A stretch of DNA of 64,000 nucleotides from Chryseobacterium sp. GVT01B (GCF_019970045.1 NZ_JAHXYI010000006.1:186001-250000); one strand, 5' to 3'; positions 25,853 through 35,776 are shown, counted from the first letter of the stretch. The notes: generated by a model from the letters alone, not told the origin. Numbers and translations: made by a program.

Positions 25853-25860
25853 TAACTTTG
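25853..25860 (+). promoter_or_regulatory. -7 promoter box of the radical SAM gene
   Basis: TAACTTTG fits TAnnTTTG exactly. It ends 13 bases upstream of the TTG start at 25874 and supports that start. No TTG is seen at the usual upstream distance. Confidence 0.6.
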
Positions 25861-25873
25861 CAAAAAATTTCTG

Positions 25874-28063
25874 TTGAAAGACCTGCTTCTTATTACTCCG
25901 CCTTTTACCCAACTCAATACTCCTTATCCAGCAACGGCTTATATTAAAGGATTTTTAAATACCAAAAATATTTCCGCGTATCAGATAGATTTGGGGATTG
26001 ATGTTATATTGGAATTATTCTCAAAAGACGGAATTCAGAAAGTTTTCAGCAAAAAAATTGATCTTCAGAATATCTCTGAAAATTCTCAGAGAATCTTTGC
26101 CTTAAGAGAAGAATATATCAAAACCATAGATCAGGTTATTCTGTTTTTACAGGACAAAACGCCCACGTTGGCAAGACAGATCTGCAGTATGAATTTCCTT
26201 CCCGAAGCTTCCCGTTTCAACCAGCTGGACGATATGGAATTTGCTTTTGGAAATATGGGTCTTCAGGATAAAGCCAAACATTTGGCAACTTTATACTTAG
26301 AAGACATATCAGATTATATTGTTGAAAATATAGATTCTGATTTTGGTTTCAGCAGATACGCTGAACGTCTCGGAAAAAGTGCCAATTCTTTTGATGAATT
26401 ATATTCAAAATTATCTGGTGGTCAAACGTTTATTGATGAATTTACATTAAAAATTCTTCGTGAAAAAATAGAAGTGGTTCAGCCAAAATTGGTTTGTTTT
26501 TCAATCCCTTTTCCCGGCAATCTGTACTCTGCTTTTAAATCTGCACAATGGATCAAAAAGAATCATCCTCACATCAAAATTGCAATGGGTGGTGGTTTTC
26601 CCAATACCGAGTTAAGGGAAATTAAAGACCAGAGAGTTTTTGAATTCTTTGATTTTATTACCTTAGATGATGGTGAACTTCCTATTGTACTTCTTCACCA
26701 AAATTTAGAAATTTCCAATGAGGAAGGTGAATTTAAAAGAACTTTTCTCATCGAAAATCAAGAAGTTGTTTATAAGAATAATTCTAAAAGACACGATTAC
26801 AAACAGGCTGATATCGGCACTCCGGATTATACGGACTTAAGACTCGATCAATATATTTCCGTTATCGAGATCGCCAATCCTATGCACAGTTTATGGAGTG
26901 ACGGAAGATGGAACAAACTTACCATGGCTCATGGATGCTATTGGGGGAAATGTACATTCTGTGATATTTCATTAGATTATATAAAAATCTACGAACCTAT
27001 TTCTGCTAAAATTCTGGTAGACCGGATTGAAGAATTGATTAAAACAACAGGTGAAACCGGATTTCATTTTGTGGATGAAGCTGCACCGCCTGCCCTGATG
27101 AGAGAAGTTGCTTTGGAAATCCTCCGAAGAAATCTTGTCGTTACCTGGTGGACGAATATCCGTTTTGAAAAAAGCTTCACCCGTGATTTATGCTATCTTC
27201 TGAAACTTTCAGGATGTGTTGCTGTTTCCGGAGGGCTTGAAGTCGCCAGCGACCGATTGTTAAAATTAATTGACAAAGGAGTTTCTGTGGAACAGGTTGC
27301 CAATGTAACAAGAAATTTTACAGAAGCCGGAATTATGGTACATGCTTATCTGATGTATGGCTACCCTACTCAAACTGTTCAGGAAACGGTTGATTCTCTG
27401 GAAATGATTCGGCAAATGTTTGAAATGGGAATTCTTCAAAGCGGTTTCTGGCATCAATTTGCCATGACTGCCCATTCACCTGTCGGAATGAAGCCGGAAG
27501 ATTTTGGCGTTGTTCCGGTAAAACAAGAAATTCTGTTTGCCAATAACGATATAGACTTTCAGGATAAAACCGGAATCGATCACAGCAAGTTCAGCTTTGG
27601 ATTAAAAAAATCATTGTTCAATTTTATGCATGGAGTGAATTTTGAATTACCACTTCAGGAATGGTTTGATTTTAAAATTCCAAGAACAACAATTCATCCG
27701 GACTATATTCACGACTGTCTTTTAGATGATGGCCAGTTTCAATTGAAGACCAACTCCAAAGTTGTCTTTCTGACAAAAAATGTAATCGCTGAGAATCGCG
27801 TAAAAAATAAAAAGAAATATTCTGGTACGTATACATTACTTACATTCCACTTAAAAACCAATATTGTGAAGGTGGAACTGGAAAAGGAAAAGGCAGAATG
27901 GCTGATGAATGTACTGGAAGAGAATTCTATTGAAAACGCAAAAAAACCTACTATTCAACAACTTAAGAACCAATTTGAAGAGAATTTTGAAGATTTTGAA
28001 CTGTTCTGGTTTTCAAAACCGATGCAGCAATTGAAAGAAAATGGAGTGATTTTAAGTTTATAA
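25874..28063 (+). CDS. B12-binding-type radical SAM protein with a CX4CX2C cluster motif
   Basis: 729 residues, apparently starting at TTG 25874, since no ATG precedes the conserved KDLLLITPPFTQLNTPYPA opening of the cobalamin-binding-like Rossmann domain (to about residue 300, including KIAMGGGFPNTEL). The radical SAM core follows: GCYWGKCTFCD near residue 355, FHFVDEAAPPAL, VSGGLEVASDRLLKLIDKG and MYGYPTQTVQETVDS. The iron-sulfur motif is C-x4-C-x2-C, not the usual C-x3-C-x2-C. The C-terminal ~180 residues are a lineage-specific extension. The reaction is unknown. Confidence 0.87.
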   Translation: MKDLLLITPPFTQLNTPYPATAYIKGFLNTKNISAYQIDLGIDVILELFSKDGIQKVFSKKIDLQNISENSQRIFALREEYIKTIDQVILFLQDKTPTLARQICSMNFLPEASRFNQLDDMEFAFGNMGLQDKAKHLATLYLEDISDYIVENIDSDFGFSRYAERLGKSANSFDELYSKLSGGQTFIDEFTLKILREKIEVVQPKLVCFSIPFPGNLYSAFKSAQWIKKNHPHIKIAMGGGFPNTELREIKDQRVFEFFDFITLDDGELPIVLLHQNLEISNEEGEFKRTFLIENQEVVYKNNSKRHDYKQADIGTPDYTDLRLDQYISVIEIANPMHSLWSDGRWNKLTMAHGCYWGKCTFCDISLDYIKIYEPISAKILVDRIEELIKTTGETGFHFVDEAAPPALMREVALEILRRNLVVTWWTNIRFEKSFTRDLCYLLKLSGCVAVSGGLEVASDRLLKLIDKGVSVEQVANVTRNFTEAGIMVHAYLMYGYPTQTVQETVDSLEMIRQMFEMGILQSGFWHQFAMTAHSPVGMKPEDFGVVPVKQEILFANNDIDFQDKTGIDHSKFSFGLKKSLFNFMHGVNFELPLQEWFDFKIPRTTIHPDYIHDCLLDDGQFQLKTNSKVVFLTKNVIAENRVKNKKKYSGTYTLLTFHLKTNIVKVELEKEKAEWLMNVLEENSIENAKKPTIQQLKNQFEENFEDFELFWFSKPMQQLKENGVILSL

Positions 28064-28163
28064 AAATTTTCATTTTTTTCTCAGGGATTTTTGAAATTAC
28101 TGAATTTTTTGTAAATTTTTCTTTTCCTGAACAAATAACGTCTGTTTTTATTGAATTATAATC

Positions 28164-28196
28164 TCCCACAGATTTCACGAATTACACAGATTTTTA
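28164..28196. repeat. Periodic CACAGATT/CACGAATT intergenic motif
   Basis: Reads CCACAGATTTCACGAATTACACAGATTTTT: three CACxxATT units about 11 bases apart. A related string with three ATTCGTG units is at 48947-48988. Such strings recur in flavobacterial intergenic DNA by my recollection; function unknown. Confidence 0.45.
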
Positions 28197-28286
28197 TTTT
28201 GACTTAAGAGAACAAAATCTTCTACTTTTCATACCAAAGGAATCAAATCCAAATTTCTGGCTACTACATAATGAAACGGCGAAATA

Positions 28287-28340
28287 TTCCCCTCCTCCGG
28301 AGGGGTGGCAAAAATTCTTTGAATTTTTGACGGGGTGGTT
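28287..28340. repeat. Interspersed palindromic repeat, copy 1
   Basis: Contains CCTCCTCCGGAGGGG, then GGCAAAAATTC and GAATTTTTGAC around TTT, then GGGGTGGTT. The reverse complement of the whole matches 46153-46206 almost base for base. The centre can fold as AAAAATTC/GAATTTTT. Confidence 0.75.
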
Positions 28341-28404
28341 AGTAAAGATTAATGAGGTTTCAATAAGTTTTGGCTAAAGCCAATGGAAATTTTATATTTT
28401 AATA

Positions 28405-28446
28405 AAACGGGCTCCCTTCGTCTACGCTCAGGATATCAACCCGTTT
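28405..28446 (-). terminator. Long-loop hairpin downstream of the secreted protein gene
   Basis: Arms AAACGGGCT / AACCCGTTT (one G-U pair on RNA) around a 24-base loop with a degenerate REP-like core (CCTTCGTCTACGCTCAGG). On the minus strand TTATT follows. Possibly the terminator of the gene ending at 28471. Confidence 0.45.
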
Positions 28447-28470
28447 CTATTGATATAAAAAGATATTTTT

Positions 28471-29289
28471 TTAATTAGGAGTTTCTTTTGAAACAGTACC
28501 CACAGATACTTTCTCCTGTATTTTAATAAAATTAGGATCCATGATAGCCATGCGCTCTGCAAGTGCTTTATAAGTTGGAAACTTCAGAATAGAAGCTCTC
28601 CCGGACATTTCCTTGTAAATGGTGAAAGATTTTCCGCCTGCGGTCTTTAATTGCTTTGTGGTAGTAATATATCTCCCGATAAGTTTACTTTTAGCATCGT
28701 AAATCTCAATATCTATGGATGTTTTATCCATGATGGTATCATCTGAGCCGAAACTTACAGGCAGATTGGTAAAATATCCCACCGGAACGCCATTACTCAG
28801 GATCTCTCCCACTTTATTGACCTCAATATTCATCTTATCGATTTTCTTTCTGATGGCATAAGCATCTTTAGTTTTAGTATCCAGCTTTCTTTTGGGAACA
28901 TTTGAAAAGATTTCGTCAAGATTTTTCACATTGATTCCTTTATTATCAATGATTTTAAGATCCTTAACCGAAGTAAAAACTGCTGACTTCTCTTCACCGG
29001 AGAACGCCGAAGGTGATGAATAATCAATCTCAATTGTTTTGTCCCTGTTATATACTCTATTGATGCTGATATAGCTGTCGCGAACAGAATCAACGATACT
29101 TTTATCAATGAATTTTATGGTATACATCGGGGTCTCCTTGAGATCCATAAACGTATATTCGCTGGATTTGCTGGACAGTTTCGCTACCGGAATGCCGTCC
29201 AGATTGACAATTCCTCTCTTTGTTTTGATATTCTGAGCATGGAGGAAAACACCCAGAACTGTAAAGAATATGACTATGCCTCTCTTCAT
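28471..29289 (-). CDS. Secreted protein of unknown function
   Basis: 272 residues with a short signal peptide (RGIVIFFTVLGVFLHAQN). The body has no recognised domain: it is rich in beta-strand-like segments (KFIDKSIVDSVRDSYISIN, MDKTSIDIEIYDAKSKLIG) and ends with SVGTVSKETPN. A Cys-free, Lys-rich composition suggests a periplasmic protein. It lies downstream of atpC but is separated from it by a strong hairpin, so it is probably transcribed on its own. Confidence 0.75.
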   Translation of the reverse strand: MKRGIVIFFTVLGVFLHAQNIKTKRGIVNLDGIPVAKLSSKSSEYTFMDLKETPMYTIKFIDKSIVDSVRDSYISINRVYNRDKTIEIDYSSPSAFSGEEKSAVFTSVKDLKIIDNKGINVKNLDEIFSNVPKRKLDTKTKDAYAIRKKIDKMNIEVNKVGEILSNGVPVGYFTNLPVSFGSDDTIMDKTSIDIEIYDAKSKLIGRYITTTKQLKTAGGKSFTIYKEMSGRASILKFPTYKALAERMAIMDPNFIKIQEKVSVGTVSKETPN

Positions 29290-29310
29290 ACAATCAGACT
29301 TTTACAAATA

Positions 29311-29338
29311 AAAAAAGTGTAACACAAAGTTACACTTT
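29311..29338 (-). terminator. Terminator of the atpDC operon
   Basis: Perfect 10-base stem AAAGTGTAAC / GTTACACTTT, loop ACAAA; on the minus strand followed by TTTTTTATTTG. Begins 30 bases after the atpC stop. Confidence 0.9.
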
Positions 29339-29367
29339 CTTGAAAATATATTTAGCTTTTCATTTAA

Positions 29368-29649
29368 TTATTCACAAAGGATAATTCCTTTATCATGATT
29401 AAATTCTACAACACCGCTTTTGATAGCATAAGCAAAAACAGAGTCTTTTCCAGCTTCTTTGGTAAAGTTTTTAGCAAAAGCCTCATCAATAGATTTAGCA
29501 AAAAGCTTTACATTACCTCCGATCAAAGAAGAAACAATTCCCGCGTGGTTTTTCATGATGTGAAATTCACCATTTTTTCCAGGCAATAATACTGAGTCTA
29601 CTTCTCCTTCAAAAACTACGTATTCTGGTGTTAAAATTTTTATATTCAT
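29368..29649 (-). CDS. atpC: ATP synthase F1 epsilon subunit (short form)
   Basis: 93 residues. Contacts gamma in the central stalk of F1. The N-terminal beta-sandwich is complete: MNIKILTPEYVVFEGEVDSV, LLPGKNGEFHIMKNHAGIVSSL and the closing strand YAIKSGVVEFNHDKGIILCE. The C-terminal two-helix arm, which in other bacteria (total ~135 residues) inhibits ATP hydrolysis, is missing; the stop follows the sandwich directly. This short form is usual in Flavobacteriia as far as I recall. Co-transcribed with atpD, 88 bases upstream, with a GATTTCA tandem repeat in the gap. Confidence 0.93.
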   Translation of the reverse strand: MNIKILTPEYVVFEGEVDSVLLPGKNGEFHIMKNHAGIVSSLIGGNVKLFAKSIDEAFAKNFTKEAGKDSVFAYAIKSGVVEFNHDKGIILCE

Positions 29650-29666
29650 TTTAAGTTAGATTTGAA

Positions 29667-29688
29667 GATTTCAGATTTCAGATTTCAG
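29667..29688. repeat. Tandem heptamer GATTTCA x3 between atpD and atpC
   Basis: Three perfect copies of GATTTCA plus one base, in the 88-base gap of the atpDC operon. One of several 7-base tandem repeats in intergenic DNA of this window. Confidence 0.7.
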
Positions 29689-29737
29689 ACAACCTTAAAG
29701 TCTCATGTCTGGTATCTTTTATCTTTATGTCTAATTA

Positions 29738-31296
<1,559 letters not shown>

Positions 31297-31413
31297 TTGG
31301 TAAAAAAAAGATTTTTATCATGCTTTTGAGAATAGATTATTTTACTATTATACGGATAAAACAATGAAACTGTACTGCAATATTAAGGTTATAGGGATTA
31401 CACCATTGTTATA

Positions 31414-31444
31414 TTGATACATTGGCACATTATTTCTATATTTG
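31414..31444 (+). promoter_or_regulatory. Promoter of ribF (TTG-N20-TATATTTG)
   Basis: TTG at 31414-31416, 20 bases, TATATTTG at 31437-31444, followed by CAGTCAAATTTTT. Transcription would begin near 31450, which excludes an in-frame upstream TTG at 31442 as the start codon. Confidence 0.85.
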
Positions 31445-31462
31445 CAGTCAAATTTTTCCGTT

Positions 31463-32389
31463 TTGAAAGTTTTCAAGAATTTTACAGATTATTCCTCGCA
31501 GAAGCCTTTAGCATTGTCTTTAGGAATGTTTGACGGGGTACATCTCGGGCACAAGAGCATTATTGATGAGCTGACTAAAGTAGGTACAGAGAACAATCTG
31601 GAAACTGCTATCCTTACTTTCTGGCCACATCCAAGGTTTGTTTTTAATCCTAATGAAGATTTAAAACTTCTGAATACATTAGAAGAAAAAAAGCAGCTGG
31701 TTGAAAAATACGGTATTGATAATCTGTTCCTTAAGGAGTTTGATGAAGAATTCAGAAACTTAACCGGAGAAGAATTTGTACGTCAGATTTTAATTGATAA
31801 GCTCAACGTTAAATACCTTATTATAGGATACGATCATTCTTTCGGAAAAAACAAAAGCGGAAATTTTGAACTTCTTCAGAAATTATCCAAAGAGCTTGAT
31901 TTTGATGTGGAACAAATGGAAGCAATTAATATTCACGAAAATAATATCAGTTCTACGAAAGTACGTAATGCCCTTTTAACAGGAAATATTAAGGATGCCA
32001 ATGAAATGCTGGGATACTCCTACTCTGTTTCAGGAACTGTTGTTCATGGGAAGAAAATCGGGAGAACAATTGGATATCCCACAGCCAATATTGATACGGA
32101 ACCTATTAAGCTTTTACCTAAGAAAGGAGCTTATATTGTAGAAGTATTCGTAAAAGGCAACCAATACAAAGGAATGCTGAGCATCGGAACCAATCCTACA
32201 GTAAATGGCGAGAAATTAACTGTTGAAGTTTATATCCTTGATTTTAATGATGATATTTATGATGAGAAAATTACGGTAAGCTTCAGAGATTTTCTTCATG
32301 ATGAAATCAAATTTGAAGGTCTTGAAAAACTGATTGAAAGGCTGGATGAGGATAAAAGATTAACACAGGCGTATGATTTCAAGGAGTAA
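31463..32389 (+). CDS. ribF: Bifunctional riboflavin kinase / FAD synthetase
   Basis: Converts riboflavin to FMN and FMN to FAD. 308 residues when started at TTG 31463 (MKVFKNFTDYSS...), chosen because the promoter -7 box overlaps the upstream alternative and no ATG precedes the conserved region. FAD synthetase domain: LSLGMFDGVHLGHKSII (HxGH nucleotidyltransferase motif), IIGYDHSFGKNKSG, ISSTKVRNALLTG. Riboflavin kinase domain: GKKIGRTIGYPTANI, GMLSIGTNPTV and VEVYILDFNDDIY. The 3' end overlaps the next gene by 17 bases, so the two are translationally coupled. Confidence 0.95.
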   Translation: MKVFKNFTDYSSQKPLALSLGMFDGVHLGHKSIIDELTKVGTENNLETAILTFWPHPRFVFNPNEDLKLLNTLEEKKQLVEKYGIDNLFLKEFDEEFRNLTGEEFVRQILIDKLNVKYLIIGYDHSFGKNKSGNFELLQKLSKELDFDVEQMEAINIHENNISSTKVRNALLTGNIKDANEMLGYSYSVSGTVVHGKKIGRTIGYPTANIDTEPIKLLPKKGAYIVEVFVKGNQYKGMLSIGTNPTVNGEKLTVEVYILDFNDDIYDEKITVSFRDFLHDEIKFEGLEKLIERLDEDKRLTQAYDFKE

Positions 32390-33416
32390 TAATTTTGATT
32401 TTCTCAGGCTTGTTTTTGCAAGTCTTGTTATTATTACCCACTCCTATGCTCTTTCCGGAGCTACTCAAGGCGATCCTTTATCACAACTTACCAACAGCCA
32501 GATGGAATTCTCTTATCTCGGAGTTCATGGCTTTTTCATTATCTCCGGATATTTAATTTTTAAAAGTTTACTGCGCTGCAAAGGTCTTGCTGATTATTAC
32601 TGGAAAAGACTTTTAAGACTTTTTCCTGCATTATTGGTAGTGCTTTTCCTTACCGTTTTGCTGGCACCTGCAGTGTATGAAAGTTCTGTTCCTTATTTAC
32701 AGAACAAATCCGTTTACACTTACATTCCTCAAAATTTAACCCTGTTTTTCCGTCAGAAAGGTATTGGCGGTGTTTTTGAAAACAATCCTTACAAACATAG
32801 CATCAATGGGAGTTTATGGACCATATGCTACGAATTCAGTATGTATGTAATGGTCTCTTTGCTATTCTTTATCCGTAAAAAAGCTTTTGTAAAAACCGTT
32901 GTTATCCTGTTATTTATATCAAGTTATATCTTAACTATTTTTCAGCCTTATTTTCTATATGGAGTATTCGTGAAACTGGGACTGGGAAGTAATCATTTTT
33001 ACAATCTGATGTGCTTTTTTGCAGGAGGAATGGTACTGACTTACCTCAATGCCAGTAAAAGGACAGAAAACATACTTATTATAGCTTCCTTTATTGTTCT
33101 TATTGTAAGTGTATATTTGAATATTTCCCAATATACCTGTTATATTACACTGCCTTTACTGGTTATTCTTATTGGAGAGAGATCTACCCGATATATCAAT
33201 AAAGTAGGAGAAGTAATTGGAGATACATCTTATGGAATTTATATTTATTCTTTTCCGATACAGCAGGCGCTAGTCTATTTTTTTAAGCTTGACACTGTTA
33301 TGCTATTTATATTTTCATTGCCACTTTCAATTCTACTTGGATATATTTCCTGGCATCTGATTGAAAAGAGAGCATTAAGTTATAAAGATTTATTTGCTAA
33401 AAAGGCTATTCAGTGA
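32373..33416 (+). CDS. Acyltransferase family 3 (OafA/YrhL-like) membrane protein
   Basis: 347 residues, about ten membrane helices. It transfers an acyl group (often O-acetyl) to a cell-surface glycan or lipid. Motifs: NNFDFLRLVFASLVIITHSYAL with the conserved His of helix 1, YLGVHGFFIISGYLIFKSL, YYWKRLLRLFPALLV and SLWTICYEFSMYV. The ATG at 32373 lies inside ribF, and an AAGGAG string follows it; the acceptor glycan is unknown. The stop codon TGA is in the loop of a bidirectional terminator. Confidence 0.92.
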   Translation: MISRSNNFDFLRLVFASLVIITHSYALSGATQGDPLSQLTNSQMEFSYLGVHGFFIISGYLIFKSLLRCKGLADYYWKRLLRLFPALLVVLFLTVLLAPAVYESSVPYLQNKSVYTYIPQNLTLFFRQKGIGGVFENNPYKHSINGSLWTICYEFSMYVMVSLLFFIRKKAFVKTVVILLFISSYILTIFQPYFLYGVFVKLGLGSNHFYNLMCFFAGGMVLTYLNASKRTENILIIASFIVLIVSVYLNISQYTCYITLPLLVILIGERSTRYINKVGEVIGDTSYGIYIYSFPIQQALVYFFKLDTVMLFIFSLPLSILLGYISWHLIEKRALSYKDLFAKKAIQ

Positions 33417-33430
33417 TGAATAGCCTTTTT
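33399..33430. terminator. Bidirectional terminator overlapping the acyltransferase stop
   Basis: Perfect 14-base stem AAAAAGGCTATTCA / TGAATAGCCTTTTT with loop GTGA; the acyltransferase stop codon is in the loop. Serves both converging genes. Confidence 0.93.
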
Positions 33431-33432
33431 AT

Positions 33433-33924
33433 TTATTTTAATACTTTTAAGTAGATTTTCTGAGTTTCATTATTCAGTTTCACAGTAGGAAACTGCTTAT
33501 CATAATCAATAAATATATCTCCTTTTTCATCAGCTTTTCCGTTGCCATCAGAATCCCAGCTTATTGTTACATAATATTTTGCAGGTCCTGCAGGTTTTGG
33601 ATTGATCTTGCTTTCAGCATCTTTAGGTATTGGCAGATTGATGGTGAAAGGTATCGATTTCTGCTCGTATTCTTTTTCTGTAATTAAAGTAGCGGGAGCA
33701 TCAGCCAGCTTTTCGTCCATTCCATATAAGCTTACCTTTAGCAATGCATTCTTTATGGTAAAATTATCTGTTCCTGAAAATTCTATTTTAATATTTTCGG
33801 GAAGTGTTTCAGAAGCTGAGACAGCTGAAGCTGGATTTTCAGCAGTACTTTTCTTTACTGGCTTGGTGCAGCTTGACAGCATCAATGTACCCGCTGCTAC
33901 GAATAATAAAAGGTGGTTTCTCAT
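33433..33924 (-). CDS. Lipoprotein, YbaY/YscW-like
   Basis: 163 residues. Lipoprotein signal with lipobox LSSC (MRNHLLLFVAAGTLMLSSC). After a Ser/Ala/Glu linker a single beta-rich domain follows: NFTIKNALLKVSLYGMDEKLAD, IPFTINLPIPKDAESKI and KYYVTISWDSDGNGKADEKG, ending IYLKVLK. The pattern of strands resembles the YbaY/YscW-type lipoprotein domain, but the match is by eye. The DSDGNGKAD string looks like a calcium-binding loop. Function unknown. Confidence 0.7.
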   Translation of the reverse strand: MRNHLLLFVAAGTLMLSSCTKPVKKSTAENPASAVSASETLPENIKIEFSGTDNFTIKNALLKVSLYGMDEKLADAPATLITEKEYEQKSIPFTINLPIPKDAESKINPKPAGPAKYYVTISWDSDGNGKADEKGDIFIDYDKQFPTVKLNNETQKIYLKVLK

Positions 33925-34007
33925 TTGTTCTTTATTTTGTTACTAGGTAAAGTATATTTCACTGGTCATAGATAACAAATTTCATACCTCAATTTATTCT
34001 TACTATC

Positions 34008-34361
34008 TTATAGAGAATTTACTGCATTCTGAGCCTTCTTTGTCAGGGATTTAAAAACCAAATCATAGGAATGGTCAATGAGTTTAAAGATCAGATCTCT
34101 TTTCAAACCATCTGCTGTTACAGAGTTCCAATGGGTTTTGTTCATGTGATAAGCTCCTGTGATCTGAGGATACTGTTCACGGAGTTCTGCGCTCCATTCC
34201 GGATCTGTTTTTACATTTATCGATAACGGCTGTCTTTCAAGGCCCATCAGTAAAAACATTTTGGTATCTACTTTCAGTACAAGAGTCTCGTTATCAAACG
34301 GAAAGCTTTCCGTAACTCCTTTTTTGGCAAGACAGTAATCTAAAATTTCGTTGGCATCCAT
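34008..34361 (-). CDS. MmcQ/YjbR family protein
   Basis: 117 residues, cytoplasmic, CyaY-like fold. Motifs of the family: CLAKKGVTESFPFDNETLVLKV at the N-terminus, MFLLMGLERQPLSINVKTDP, and the C-terminal PQITGAYHMNKTHWNSVTADG, which is the most conserved part. Members are often described as DNA-binding, but the biochemical role is not well established. No partner gene is close. Confidence 0.92.
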   Translation of the reverse strand: MDANEILDYCLAKKGVTESFPFDNETLVLKVDTKMFLLMGLERQPLSINVKTDPEWSAELREQYPQITGAYHMNKTHWNSVTADGLKRDLIFKLIDHSYDLVFKSLTKKAQNAVNSL

Positions 34362-34478
34362 GCAATTATTAGTAATGGGTGATAAGCATTAGTAATGATT
34401 AAATGATATAATTCTTTAATCTTTAATTCAAATTTAGTAAATTTAAGAAAGAAATAATCTCACAAAACCACAATTATT

Positions 34479-35135
34479 ATGAAAGCTTTGGTAATAGGTG
34501 CTACAGGTGCCACAGGAAAAGATCTTGTCAATCAGTTATTGAATGATAAAGAATTTGAGGAAGTGGATATTTTTGTTAGAAAACCTGTAGATATTCAGGA
34601 TGAAAAGCTTAAAGTTCATATTGTTAATTTTGAAAAGCCTGAAGAATGGAAAGGTATGGTGAATGGAGATGTGGCATTTTCGTGTCTGGGAACCACTTTA
34701 AAGGATGCAGGCAGTAAGGAAGCCCAAAAGAAGGTAGACTTTGATTATCAGTATGAATTTGCGAAAGCCGCAAGAGAAAATAATGTGGAAGATTATATTC
34801 TGGTATCAGCCTATGGTGCAAATCCGCAATCAAAGATTTTCTATTCCAAAATGAAAGGTGAACTGGAAGAAGCTGTAAAACAGCTGCATTTCAATAAGAT
34901 CACTATTTTCAAACCGGGAATGCTGGAACGAACAAATTCTGAGAGAACCGGAGAAGTTTTAGGCAGCCGGATTATAAAGTTTGCCAATAAACTTGGGTTA
35001 TTAGAAAGTCAAAAGCCATTACCCACCAATATTCTTGCAAAAGCAATGATCAAATCTTCAAAAATAAAAAGTAACGGATACTCCAGCATAAAGCTGGGTA
35101 ACATCTTTTGTTTTGCGGAAAAGACCAATGAATAA
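34479..35135 (+). CDS. NAD(P)H-binding oxidoreductase (atypical SDR, HTATIP2-like)
   Basis: 218 residues. An N-terminal Rossmann motif ALVIGATGATGKDLVNQLL binds NAD(P)H; FSCLGTTLKDAGSKEAQ, then the SDR-like active-site region ILVSAYGANPQSKIFYSKMKGELE with the Tyr-x3-Lys pair (YSKMK), and IFKPGMLERT follow. The same layout occurs in HTATIP2/TIP30-like proteins. The substrate is unknown and no operon partner is evident. It diverges from the MmcQ/YjbR gene. Confidence 0.9.
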   Translation: MKALVIGATGATGKDLVNQLLNDKEFEEVDIFVRKPVDIQDEKLKVHIVNFEKPEEWKGMVNGDVAFSCLGTTLKDAGSKEAQKKVDFDYQYEFAKAARENNVEDYILVSAYGANPQSKIFYSKMKGELEEAVKQLHFNKITIFKPGMLERTNSERTGEVLGSRIIKFANKLGLLESQKPLPTNILAKAMIKSSKIKSNGYSSIKLGNIFCFAEKTNE

Positions 35136-35236
35136 TTAAAAGATTTGGGGTTCGGGATGCGAGGTAATATGATTCATGCCAAAGATGAAAACCTTCTTAT
35201 TAATTTCTCTAAACCCTAAATCCTGCAACCTCCTAA

Positions 35237-35752
35237 TTACTTTGTGGTTTTGCTGTTCATTTTCTGTCCTAACTTTTCATATTCAATATCATTAGGCTCC
35301 CAAAGTTCTATTTTGTTTCCTTCTATATCCATTATATGAACAAATTTTCCATATTCATAAGTCTCCATTTTATCAACAATGGTAACATTTTCGTTTTTTA
35401 GCTGCCCGATCAGTTTTTCAAGGTTTTGTACCCGGTAATTAATCATAAAATCTTTTTCTGAAGGTTGAAAATATTTTGTTTTTTCACTGAAAGGACTCCA
35501 TTGGCTAAATCCTTTTTTAGAATTATCCGCTCCCTGATACCACTCAAATACAGATCCGTATTCATTGGTAGCAAGTCCCAGATGGCTTTCGTACCATTCT
35601 CTCATCTTTTTAGGATCCTTACATTTAAAAAAGATTCCACCGATACCGGTTACTCTTTTCGTTTCATCAGATTTATTTTCTGTAACGGCTTTAAAAGCAA
35701 ATCCCAACATAAAGGAAGCCAGGATAGAAAGGGTAAAAATTATTTTCTTCAT
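35237..35752 (-). CDS. VOC (glyoxalase-like) protein with signal peptide
   Basis: 171 residues. An N-terminal hydrophobic segment (MKKIIFTLSILASFMLGFAF) suggests export, which is uncommon for this fold. The domain has one betaalphabetabetabeta unit each side: VTGIGGIFFKCKDPKKMREWYESHLGL and FMINYRVQNLEKLIGQLKNE, ending FVHIMDIEGNKIELWEPND, where the Glu of IELWEP is the typical metal ligand. Putative isomerase, dioxygenase or lactoylglutathione-type lyase; substrate unknown. Next upstream on this strand is a glutathione peroxidase gene, separated by a terminator. Confidence 0.88.
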   Translation of the reverse strand: MKKIIFTLSILASFMLGFAFKAVTENKSDETKRVTGIGGIFFKCKDPKKMREWYESHLGLATNEYGSVFEWYQGADNSKKGFSQWSPFSEKTKYFQPSEKDFMINYRVQNLEKLIGQLKNENVTIVDKMETYEYGKFVHIMDIEGNKIELWEPNDIEYEKLGQKMNSKTTK

Positions 35753-35776
35753 AAGGAATCATTAATGGTTGTAAAA

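Larger units (their letters stand above)
28064..28470. other. 407-base intergenic region with repeat elements, no gene seen
   Basis: Contains a periodic motif at 28164-28196, an interspersed palindromic repeat at 28287-28340 and a hairpin at 28405-28446. No start-codon-led frame with coding character was found on either strand. Confidence 0.6.
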
